This document shows, piece after piece, positions 52,277 through 59,550 of a stretch of DNA of 64,000 bases (position 1 is the stretch's first letter; every line of letters starts with the position of its first letter). Origin of the DNA: Candidatus Zixiibacteriota bacterium (GTDB taxonomy: Bacteria > Zixibacteria > MSB-5A5 > GN15 > PGXB01); NCBI GenBank assembly GCA_900498245.1, contig LS998015.1, positions 679,205 to 743,204 of the forward strand, read 5' to 3'. Made by a program: the position numbers and the translations under genes. The notes under the pieces were generated by a model. The model was not told where the DNA came from. It ran no database searches and saw only the letters and a program-made list of their open reading frames with translations.

Positions 52277-53377
52277 ATGAACATGAACCAAATATTTCAA
52301 CGGGCGGCCGGCCGCGAGGAGAATGATTTGAGCCGGCGGGAACTCAACGGGCCGGTCGATCTGGGACGCGCCGCCGAACTCAATATCGACAAGGAGACTT
52401 ATCTCGAGGCCGATGCCCGGGGTATGACGTTGAGCGAATTGCTGGAGACAGGGGATTATGATCCATCGCCGGCCGCGTGCCCGCTCGATGCTTTTGAACG
52501 TCAGCTGGCGCTGGCGGGAGTCCGTCTGGGGGGATCGAAGGCGACGACGGTGGAGCAGTTCTACCAGAAGGCGCCGGCCTTAATGCCGGAATTTATTCTG
52601 CGGGAAATCAAGAAGGGTCAGGCGATGCGCCCGGAGTTGAACGCGATCATTGCCGGGACGACCACGGTGGCGAATAACCGCTATACGCCGTTCCATATCG
52701 ATACCTCGTCAGCCGACCGTTTTTCGCTTCGCTCAATCGGCGAGGGAAGCGAAATTCCGCAGATTCTGGTAACCGAGCAGAATCACTCCATAAATGTCAA
52801 GGAGTACGGTCTCGGGCTCAAGGCGAGTTACAAGGCGCTGCGGTACCGGACGACGGCGCAATTCCGGGTTTTGTTGTGGTATATCGGCTTCAGGTTGCAG
52901 ACCGATAAAATAGGGCTGGCGGTCGATTGCCTGATAAACGGCGACGGGAACGCCAATGCCGCTTCGGTCGTGAATGCCGAAACCTCGGGCACGCTCACCT
53001 ACGACGACCTGGTGACGCTCTGGTCGCAATTTGCACCATTCGAAATGAATACAGTCATCTGCCATATCGGCCAGTTGAAGAATATTCTTCTAATGGAGGA
53101 ATTCAAGGACCCGATGGCGGGGTATCGTTTTCAGAACCGGGGGGAACTGTTCAGTCCGCTGGGGGCGACTCTGGTGCGTTCCGACAATATGCCGGGTGAT
53201 CTGGTTATTGGCCTTGATTCGCGGTTCGCCGTGGAGGAAGTCATCACGCAGCCGCTGATGGTGGAGTACGACAAGATCATCGAGCAGCGTTTTGAAGAAG
53301 CGGTTATTTCCGAATCGGTGGCGTATGCCAAGGTGATAAGAGAGGCCGCGGTGGTTCTGGATACGGTTATCTCGTGA
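52277..53377 (+). CDS. phage major capsid protein
   Basis: A 366-residue protein with the composition and order of an HK97-type coat protein: a charged helical N-terminal arm (residues 1-80) and a core beginning near ALMPEFILREIKKGQAMRP. Capsid-like segments include SIGEGSEIPQILVTEQNHSINVKEY in two parts, LQTDKIGLAVDCLINGDGN, and the typical C-terminal ADDS-like end EAVISESVAYAKVIREAAVV. GGGAGGAG precedes ATG 52277; a second ATG at 52283 is possible. A stem-loop follows the stop. Confidence 0.84.
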   Translation: MNMNQIFQRAAGREENDLSRRELNGPVDLGRAAELNIDKETYLEADARGMTLSELLETGDYDPSPAACPLDAFERQLALAGVRLGGSKATTVEQFYQKAPALMPEFILREIKKGQAMRPELNAIIAGTTTVANNRYTPFHIDTSSADRFSLRSIGEGSEIPQILVTEQNHSINVKEYGLGLKASYKALRYRTTAQFRVLLWYIGFRLQTDKIGLAVDCLINGDGNANAASVVNAETSGTLTYDDLVTLWSQFAPFEMNTVICHIGQLKNILLMEEFKDPMAGYRFQNRGELFSPLGATLVRSDNMPGDLVIGLDSRFAVEEVITQPLMVEYDKIIEQRFEEAVISESVAYAKVIREAAVVLDTVIS

Positions 53378-53389
53378 GACATTTAATTT

Positions 53390-53412
53390 CGGCCCGGTGA
53401 CGAGCCGGGCCG
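53390..53412 (+). terminator. GC hairpin just after the capsid gene
   Basis: A perfect 8-bp stem CGGCCCGG-N7-CCGGGCCG begins 13 bases past the capsid stop. No T run follows. It may stabilise the capsid mRNA end or cause partial termination. It also argues against the GTG at 53397 as start of the next gene. Confidence 0.5.
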
Positions 53413-53429
53413 ATGCAATCAGGAAAAAG

Positions 53430-54842
53430 ATGAATAAATATCTGTTAAACAGCGGAGGGTCATACCCGGCGGGAATCTCGCCGGGCAAAAAAATCTTCCG
53501 GGTCGAATCGGGAATATACGCGGGCAGAATCGCGGCGCTTATGGCGTCGACGGGCTCAGAAATAAAACTGGCCTGGGCCGATTTCCCGTACCTGTCGTGG
53601 AGCGAGCCGGAGACCGTTTTCGATGACGCCGCCGATTATCCGTTCGATGCCGTGATGGACGGCGCAGGGAATATATACGCGGCGTACACGCTCGCGGTTA
53701 ATTTCAATCTGGTTGTCAGAAAACTGACGTTTTCTAACGGCACCTGGACGGCCGGAGATCTCGGCACTATATACGACGGCGACGACAACTATTATCCCTC
53801 GATAGCCATCGAGCAGTCAGGCCGAATCTGGGCGGCCTGGTGCAGGAATGTTGCCGGGCAATACTATGTGAATATTAAACTCTCCGACGATGACGGTCTC
53901 ACCTGGCCGTCGGGGGTGTCAAGTTTCGGGACGATCCTCAGCGCGGCGGGAACGACGGCCTATCCCAAAATCGTGATGGCCGGTCAGTACTGTTATGTTT
54001 TCTACACCCTGGGGGCCGACAAACTGGGCTACCGCCGGAAGCATGTCAATATTTCGTCGTGGGAGGCCGAAGTGCAAATTGTGAGCGGGACCGCTCTTGA
54101 CGATGATTTTGACATCACTGTCTCCGAAGATGGAAGGATCGGGCTGGTTTTCGATGATGATAAAATACGGTTCCTGGAGTACAATAATAATGTCTGGAGC
54201 GGAATCGGCGACATTGATGAGTCCGGCGGGATATCGCCTCAAATCAAGTATATCGATAATATCCCATATATAATCTACCTGTCCGATTACGGTTCAAATC
54301 AAAGAAGGGTGCTTTACAGTGATCGGCTTCAGGGATCGTTTTCATATCCGGCGCCGCTTGATGCGAGGGAAAATGTCCTCTCGCGTGTGTTGTGCTATCG
54401 AGCCATATCGGGGGTCTTTCGGGATCTGACAGAAGCCGCGGCCGATGCCGTCACGGCTGATATCTATCATGCCGATTCCGGAGCGATGTTCGAAGAGGTC
54501 GGGGACGCCCTGTATCTGGGGATGGAGGATCGTTTCAATTTTGTCAAAATCATTTTGTCTGCCGCCGGTTCAGGCGGCACGGTCTCATGGCAGTACTGGG
54601 ATGGAGTAACATGGCAGGGATTTGCACCATCGGGCGGGGAGTATCATTTTGAGAGCGCGGACAGGGAATTGCTACTCTGGGACGATAGCGGCTCGATACC
54701 GGGGGGATGGCAGAAAAAGAGTATCGAGGGTCACAATCTGTACTGGATTCGGGTTACAGTTCCGGCGCCGTTTTCTTCCGGCCCGATTGGGACGCAAATG
54801 ACGGCGATCGGGAATAATCTCGGAATAATAGTGATGGAGTAG
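53430..54842 (+). CDS. beta-propeller protein of the capsid locus
   Basis: A 470-residue protein dominated by four or more propeller-like blades with Asp-box-like turns (DGAGNIYAAYTL, IEQSGRIWAAWCRN, SDDDGLTWPSG, SEDGRIGLVFDDDK). A C-terminal beta-sandwich follows (VSWQYWDGVTWQGFAPSGGE, then YWIRVTVPAPF). This matches adhesion or receptor-recognition proteins of phages. No signal peptide is present, so it would be part of the particle. ATG 53430 has AGGAAAA at normal distance; the upstream GTG at 53397 lies inside the hairpin. Confidence 0.7.
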   Translation: MNKYLLNSGGSYPAGISPGKKIFRVESGIYAGRIAALMASTGSEIKLAWADFPYLSWSEPETVFDDAADYPFDAVMDGAGNIYAAYTLAVNFNLVVRKLTFSNGTWTAGDLGTIYDGDDNYYPSIAIEQSGRIWAAWCRNVAGQYYVNIKLSDDDGLTWPSGVSSFGTILSAAGTTAYPKIVMAGQYCYVFYTLGADKLGYRRKHVNISSWEAEVQIVSGTALDDDFDITVSEDGRIGLVFDDDKIRFLEYNNNVWSGIGDIDESGGISPQIKYIDNIPYIIYLSDYGSNQRRVLYSDRLQGSFSYPAPLDARENVLSRVLCYRAISGVFRDLTEAAADAVTADIYHADSGAMFEEVGDALYLGMEDRFNFVKIILSAAGSGGTVSWQYWDGVTWQGFAPSGGEYHFESADRELLLWDDSGSIPGGWQKKSIEGHNLYWIRVTVPAPFSSGPIGTQMTAIGNNLGIIVME

Positions 54843-54845
54843 GTC

Positions 54846-55664
54846 ATGCCGTACACTAGTATCGATCTTATCAGGAATCATATCAATTTCGAAGGGATTC
54901 CGATCGGCGGGAAGCGGGACTATCCGGTGATATTTTCCGGGACACAATGGAATTCATTGCCGAACAAGAATCTGCTTGCGGGAAGTGTGGCCGTGAAGGC
55001 CAGAGGGAGTGAGGAGCCGATCGGCAAGAGTATTGTGCTGGGCAATGAACCGGTGGCGCTGACTTCGGGGAAAATAGCGGTGGGGTCGGTAGCGGCGGCA
55101 TCGGACAGTTCACTCGGAACGATCTACACGGAAAATATTGATTATGCCATCGACCCGGCCAACGCTACGATTATGCGAATCACCGGCGGGAATATTGCCG
55201 AAGGGACTCAGATTGCGGTTTGGTATCGGCCCTATATTGTCTATGAAGAGGGTGTCGACTATAGTGTCAATTATGCGGAAGGGGAGGTCCGCCGGCTGGC
55301 CGGTGGAGCCATACAGGACAATCAGGCGGTTCTGGTCGATTACGAGGCGACGGCGGGTGTTATGGGTGATGTTATTTTCATGCAAGCGGTCTCGGAGGCC
55401 AATTCCATAATTGAGAGCGAAATTGATTCCGAGCGGTCATTCGGAGCCGACCAGGCCCTGCAGACAGCGGCAACCTATCTGGCGGTATCGATTGTCTGCC
55501 GGATGGCCGTATCGGGTGCTCTGATGCTGGCATCGGGGGTTCGCATGGCGCCAAGCGGGCAATCGTGGCTGGCGCTGGCGGAGAGTTACCGCGGCGACTA
55601 TGAGCGGCTGATTAAACCGTACCGGCCCCACGCGGCCCGGTTGAGCGGGCCCGCCAGAACGTGA
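54846..55664 (+). CDS. hypothetical head-tail-connector-region protein
   Basis: A 272-residue protein I do not recognise. The N-terminal two-thirds alternates short beta strands (IAVGSVAAASDSSLGTIYTE, IAVWYRPYIVYEEGVDYS) and the last third is helical (ALQTAATYLAVSIVCRMAVS). The position, four bases after the propeller gene and before small genes, is that of head-completion or connector proteins. No signal peptide. Confidence 0.62.
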   Translation: MPYTSIDLIRNHINFEGIPIGGKRDYPVIFSGTQWNSLPNKNLLAGSVAVKARGSEEPIGKSIVLGNEPVALTSGKIAVGSVAAASDSSLGTIYTENIDYAIDPANATIMRITGGNIAEGTQIAVWYRPYIVYEEGVDYSVNYAEGEVRRLAGGAIQDNQAVLVDYEATAGVMGDVIFMQAVSEANSIIESEIDSERSFGADQALQTAATYLAVSIVCRMAVSGALMLASGVRMAPSGQSWLALAESYRGDYERLIKPYRPHAARLSGPART

Positions 55665-55675
55665 GAGGAGAAATC

Positions 55676-56044
55676 ATGAACAGTTTGTCATATTTGAGAG
55701 GGAGGCGGCTCTGGATGGTTCCGGATGTTCTGGTTTGGGGAAAATCCGACAGTGCGGAACTGCATTTCCTGACTGTCTGCGAAATCGAAAATCAGACAAG
55801 AGTCGGCTATGGCCAGAGACTTCTGGGAGGAGAGAGGCAAGATATACTTTTCATCGATCTGGTCGATTTTCGGGGAAACCATCTGCCGGCAACAATAAAC
55901 AATCCCAAAGTAATCGTGCAGAGCCGGTCACGGGAGGCGGCATTCCTTCCGGGAGGAGAATCCAGTACCGGTTTTCGGATCGCGCGGGACAGTGCCTCGC
56001 CGGGACCGGTGAGAGTCGATCTATTCATTTATGAATTGGGATAG
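55676..56044 (+). CDS. hypothetical capsid-locus protein
   Basis: A 122-residue beta-rich protein (WMVPDVLVWGKSDSAELHFL, DILFIDLVDFRGNHLPATI, VRVDLFIYELG) without a recognised family. AGGAG lies six bases before ATG 55676. It sits between the connector-like gene and an 85-residue protein, all in the same direction with short gaps. Confidence 0.6.
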   Translation: MNSLSYLRGRRLWMVPDVLVWGKSDSAELHFLTVCEIENQTRVGYGQRLLGGERQDILFIDLVDFRGNHLPATINNPKVIVQSRSREAAFLPGGESSTGFRIARDSASPGPVRVDLFIYELG

Positions 56045-56063
56045 GAAGGGTGGAGGAATCAAG

Positions 56064-56321
56064 ATGACGGCGGAGAAGGCTGAATCATACACCGATCTCG
56101 AAATGATGGAAATTATGATAAATGATCTATTTGAGAAGTTCAGGAATAATTCGAAAGGTGTCAAGGTAGGAGATATTATGAAAATAATGGAATATAAGAG
56201 GAAGATAACCCTGTCGGATAAAAGCGAGAGAAAGTTCTGGGAGATGATCAATGGTATCCGAGAAGCGCATCTTGCCGGGGGAAAAAAGAAGAAATCTTCA
56301 GGGGCGGAGAAAAAAGCGTGA
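56064..56321 (+). CDS. small helical capsid-locus protein
   Basis: An 85-residue acidic then basic protein: helical segment YTDLEMMEIMINDLFEKFRN, then VGDIMKIMEYKRKITLSDKS, ending in a Lys-rich tail (GGKKKKSSGAEKKA). The basic tail could bind DNA. TGGAGG lies before ATG 56064 at usual distance. Its stop overlaps the start of the next gene by one base. Confidence 0.58.
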   Translation: MTAEKAESYTDLEMMEIMINDLFEKFRNNSKGVKVGDIMKIMEYKRKITLSDKSERKFWEMINGIREAHLAGGKKKKSSGAEKKA

Positions 56322-57610
56322 TGAAACGAACCCACGGGGGAATTATTCGGATAATCTGGCGGTTGCCCCTGGTATTGCTGGCGGTATTTCTGCAGGGAAC
56401 GGGGCGGGCGCAGGATATCAATTCGTGGCACGCTTCTCTATCCCGGGAAGGGAATGACTCGCGGATTCTGGGTCGTAATTTGACGGTCGATATTGGAGAC
56501 TCGATCGGAAAGGATTTTTCCCCGAAGATTACGCTTTCGGCGTGGAATGAAAGGGCGGTCATAACCGTGTTATTGGATCGGGGGGGTAGAAGTGAACCGT
56601 ATGTTACGGCGCCAATCATAGTTTCGGGTAAGCCGGGTTTTATGATTCGGCGGGACAGTCTGGAAACGCATCAATTTTATATCAGACCCGACAGCGGTCT
56701 GGAGTGGGAAATTATTTTGGAAAAGCCGCCGGATTCAAATATTCTCATTTTCCCGATAGAATCGAAAGGGCTGGAATTTCAGTATCAAGGGATGTTGAGT
56801 GGGGAAGAGATCTCCATGGGGGTGGAACGGTCGGATAGTGTCATCGGTTCATATGCTGTCTATTATAGCGGTGAGCCGGGGAATCATGTTACGGTTAAGG
56901 GAAGCGATACCGCCTATGAGAATTTTTCGACGGGGAAGGCTTTTCATATTTATCGGCCCCGGGCGCGCGACAGCCGCGGGTGGACGGTCTGGTGCGGCCT
57001 GTCGATTGATTCGGTTTTTGACATCGCCATCCCGGCGGATTTTTTTGCCAACGCCGAATATCCGATTACGATCGATCCGACTTTCGGCAACAGCACGGTC
57101 GGCGCCAGCACGGCCTATCTGGTATCAAACGGCTGCCAGGCGCTATCCGAGAATATATCGTACCGTCACACCGCCTCAAGCGGGGAGATAATTACATCAT
57201 ACAGTATTTACTGCCTGACTTACACGAGCCCGGCCTATGTGGCTCTGGCGGCCTATTCATATGTTGACGGATATCCGGCGGATCGTCTGGCAATGCCGAC
57301 CACCCTGACAGTCACCAATGGTTCGATGCAATGGAACACAAGCGGGACGGTATCGCAGGGGATGACAGGAGGAACGACTTATGTAATCGCCTACGGCGAA
57401 GTGGCTCCGTCATCGAGTGTCCGCTGTCGATTCGATTCGGAGGCGAATATCTGCTCGATTCACGGTAATAGCACTCTTCCGGTGACCTGGGTGCCGTACG
57501 GGTATGTCAGCAACCGCTGGTCGATTTATGCGACATATACGGCGGGAGCGACCGGGGCCGACAATTATCGCCGTCGGGCAATTGTATCCACAGAATTTCC
57601 GGGAGAATAG
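56321..57610 (+). CDS. signal-peptide protein of the capsid locus
   Basis: A 429-residue protein. Its N-terminus looks like a signal peptide (basic MKRTHGGIIRIIWR, hydrophobic LPLVLLAVFLQG, then GRAQD). The mature part is beta-rich: PITIDPTFGNSTVGASTAYL, ISYRHTASSGEIITSYSIY and later strands as in phage fibre or host surface proteins. Export of a phage structural protein is unusual. It may be a fibre added from outside or a secreted effector. ATG 56321 (one-base overlap with the previous stop) is preferred; GTG 56318 is the alternative. Confidence 0.65.
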   Translation: MKRTHGGIIRIIWRLPLVLLAVFLQGTGRAQDINSWHASLSREGNDSRILGRNLTVDIGDSIGKDFSPKITLSAWNERAVITVLLDRGGRSEPYVTAPIIVSGKPGFMIRRDSLETHQFYIRPDSGLEWEIILEKPPDSNILIFPIESKGLEFQYQGMLSGEEISMGVERSDSVIGSYAVYYSGEPGNHVTVKGSDTAYENFSTGKAFHIYRPRARDSRGWTVWCGLSIDSVFDIAIPADFFANAEYPITIDPTFGNSTVGASTAYLVSNGCQALSENISYRHTASSGEIITSYSIYCLTYTSPAYVALAAYSYVDGYPADRLAMPTTLTVTNGSMQWNTSGTVSQGMTGGTTYVIAYGEVAPSSSVRCRFDSEANICSIHGNSTLPVTWVPYGYVSNRWSIYATYTAGATGADNYRRRAIVSTEFPGE

Positions 57611-57612
57611 AA

Positions 57613-59139
57613 ATGAAAGCTATAATGTTAATCAGTACGTGGGTCGTTTTAGTTTCAAGCAATGGATTCGGATTCGGCCTGGTGAACAATTCGACGGTTT
57701 CGGTGACGGCGGAAGATTCCCTCTGTATTCCGTTTTTCAATCTGGACAGTCTGGGGCGGAGTATCGGCGGTCTGGATACCACTAAGGTAATGGCTTTTTA
57801 TCCTAACGGGGATTCGGCCTTTTGCGAGGCGGTGGCCGGAGTGATCGGGCGGGTAAAAGTGAGTGTCGATAACGGCGATACCGTCTATCGCTGGACGGCC
57901 CAGGTTTCTGAAATCGACGGTACCGGTGGGGCCGGGTTGTATGCGGTCAAAATAACGGCCAAATCGGACCAGACCGGCGGATGGCTGACGACGTCGCGGA
58001 CCTCTTCTTTTCAGTTGATCAATCAAAACTTCAACGACATCCTTCAGATGACAATCGATTCTTTAAAGGCCGTTCTCGATTCTGTACAGAATTTTCATAA
58101 CTGGGTCGGCAATGTCCGGTACACCAATCCCGACTCGACTCTGAGCATCAAGAGATTCGCGGCATCGGGAGCCAATGGTTCGAACGGATCGTTCTATATT
58201 TATAACAGCAACGGGACGGCGGGGATCTTTAACGCCGCCGGGGGGACGGGAGAAAACGCTTTTCACGGTCTTTCAATTAGCGGAAGCAATGCCGGGGCGG
58301 GAATCAGATCTATCGGGGGGATTCAGGGACACGGCGCCGTATTTGGCGGAGGAGCATCATCGGGCAACGGAATTCAAACCTATGCCTATAACGGTGACGG
58401 TATCCGCAGTTTCGCCATAACCTCAGGCAATGGAATCAGCGCCGATGGAGCGGGAACAGGTTTTGTCGATATCGCGGCGCCCGAGTTCGCGGACACCATC
58501 GCCAATCGGGTCCTGGAAGATTCCTTGCATTATCAGGGGTCATTTTCCGGGGGAGGATCGGGGCCAATTTCGGTTCAGGTCCTGGCGTACGACAGTTCTC
58601 TTGAGCAAATTATACCGGGCGTAAATGTAGCCATAAGGAATATCGAGCAAACGGCCCTGATAGCGCTGAACGGCACCGGGACAGACGGGAAAGCGGCGTT
58701 CAATCTCGCGGCCGATTCATTTCTGGCGGTGGCCTTCGCACCGGGATACATTTTTGAATCATATGATACTTTGATTGTCGAGGCGGCCAATGTTGATACT
58801 ATTTGGGGATGGCGATTCGATCCGGGGAATCCATCGGCGCCGGAATTATGCCGGGTGTATGGTTTTTTGTATGATATTTCCGGAAATCCGGAAAACGGGG
58901 CGGTGGTGACAGCCTGGTTGCCGTCGGGGGTCGGCCGAAAGGATAATAGTATCATTTCGCCATTTAAGACAACGGCGCTTTCCGATTCTGCCGGCTACTT
59001 TTATCTCGATTTGATCCCTAACGAAAAAATGATTCCGGCCAATTCGAAATATGAAATAACGATAACCCGTACCGACGGGACGATTCTGCGGCAGAGGGTG
59101 GTTGTGCCCGAAAGTCCCAGTTGGCTTTTAACCTGGTAA
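57613..59139 (+). CDS. signal-peptide, glycine-rich fibre-like protein with carboxypeptidase-regulatory-like C-terminus
   Basis: A 508-residue protein with a probable signal peptide (MKAIMLISTWVVLVSSNGFG). Residues 170-310 form a Gly/Ser/Asn-rich region with repeated short strands (GSNGSFYIYNSNGTAGIFN, GENAFHGLSISGSNAGAGI), typical of tail-fibre or beta-solenoid proteins. The C-terminal 180 residues hold one or two carboxypeptidase-regulatory-like sandwiches (CRVYGFLYDISGNPENGAVV and SDSAGYFYLDLIPNEKMIP), ending in PESPSWLLTW. Similar endings occur in phage tail proteins. GGGAGA precedes the ATG. It is last before the holin. Confidence 0.68.
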   Translation: MKAIMLISTWVVLVSSNGFGFGLVNNSTVSVTAEDSLCIPFFNLDSLGRSIGGLDTTKVMAFYPNGDSAFCEAVAGVIGRVKVSVDNGDTVYRWTAQVSEIDGTGGAGLYAVKITAKSDQTGGWLTTSRTSSFQLINQNFNDILQMTIDSLKAVLDSVQNFHNWVGNVRYTNPDSTLSIKRFAASGANGSNGSFYIYNSNGTAGIFNAAGGTGENAFHGLSISGSNAGAGIRSIGGIQGHGAVFGGGASSGNGIQTYAYNGDGIRSFAITSGNGISADGAGTGFVDIAAPEFADTIANRVLEDSLHYQGSFSGGGSGPISVQVLAYDSSLEQIIPGVNVAIRNIEQTALIALNGTGTDGKAAFNLAADSFLAVAFAPGYIFESYDTLIVEAANVDTIWGWRFDPGNPSAPELCRVYGFLYDISGNPENGAVVTAWLPSGVGRKDNSIISPFKTTALSDSAGYFYLDLIPNEKMIPANSKYEITITRTDGTILRQRVVVPESPSWLLTW

Positions 59140-59157
59140 ATAAACCAAGGAGGTTCT

Positions 59158-59496
59158 ATGCAAATTGCACTAATTCCGATTCTCGGCTCGGTTCTTGATT
59201 TTGTCATCAATAATTTTATCGCTCTGGCGGGCGGCGCCACGACCATTTTCATGGCGCTGGTGGTCTGGTTCGCCAAGAAATACCTGGCCCCGTATTTGAA
59301 AGTCGAAAGCCGCCGCCGTTACGCCGAATATATCGCCGTAATCGCAGATGAAATCACCGATGATCTGGTCCAGCGGTACCCCGATAACGGCTGGATGAAA
59401 CGGCTCGATGAAGCGGTGGATAAATTGATTGATGTCTGCGGAATAGATTCCGAAATCGCCAAGCGGGCGGTTTCGGCGGCGCTATCGCGCAAATAA
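59158..59496 (+). CDS. holin, LLH-family-like
   Basis: A 112-residue protein: N-terminal hydrophobic region with one or two membrane segments (IPILGSVLDFVINNFIALAG, ATTIFMALVVWFAKKYLAP), then an amphipathic helical tail (RRRYAEYIAVIADEITDDL onward). This is the layout of LLH-family phage holins. No endolysin gene lies next to it. AAGGAGG four bases before the ATG gives strong translation. A bidirectional terminator follows and closes the locus. Confidence 0.75.
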   Translation: MQIALIPILGSVLDFVINNFIALAGGATTIFMALVVWFAKKYLAPYLKVESRRRYAEYIAVIADEITDDLVQRYPDNGWMKRLDEAVDKLIDVCGIDSEIAKRAVSAALSRK

Positions 59497-59501
59497 GAAA
59501 G

Positions 59502-59535
59502 AAAAAGCCCGGCTTGGGGCCGGGCTTCCCCCTTT
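59502..59535. terminator. bidirectional terminator between the holin and the dockerin gene
   Basis: A perfect 9-bp stem AAGCCCGGC-N5-GCCGGGCTT (59505-59527) has A residues on the left, which give a T run for the minus-strand gene, and CCCCCTTTT on the right. Confidence 0.8.
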
Positions 59536-59550
59536 TACACCGTCCCAAAT

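Larger units (their letters stand above)
46261..59496 (+). mobile_element. compact phage-derived capsid and packaging locus
   Basis: About 13 kb of tightly packed plus-strand genes: portal, large terminase, protease-like/ligase-like fusion, two small helical proteins, decoration protein, major capsid protein, beta-propeller protein, connector-like and small proteins, two signal-peptide proteins and a holin. Missing are integrase, repressor, small terminase, replication genes, tape measure, sheath or tube, baseplate and endolysin. Frames are intact and base composition resembles the flanks. Flanking genes are envelope proteins, and no attachment-site repeat is seen. It could be a domesticated particle locus, a satellite, or a tail-less remnant; boundaries are set by the outermost phage-like genes. 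Confidence 0.75.
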
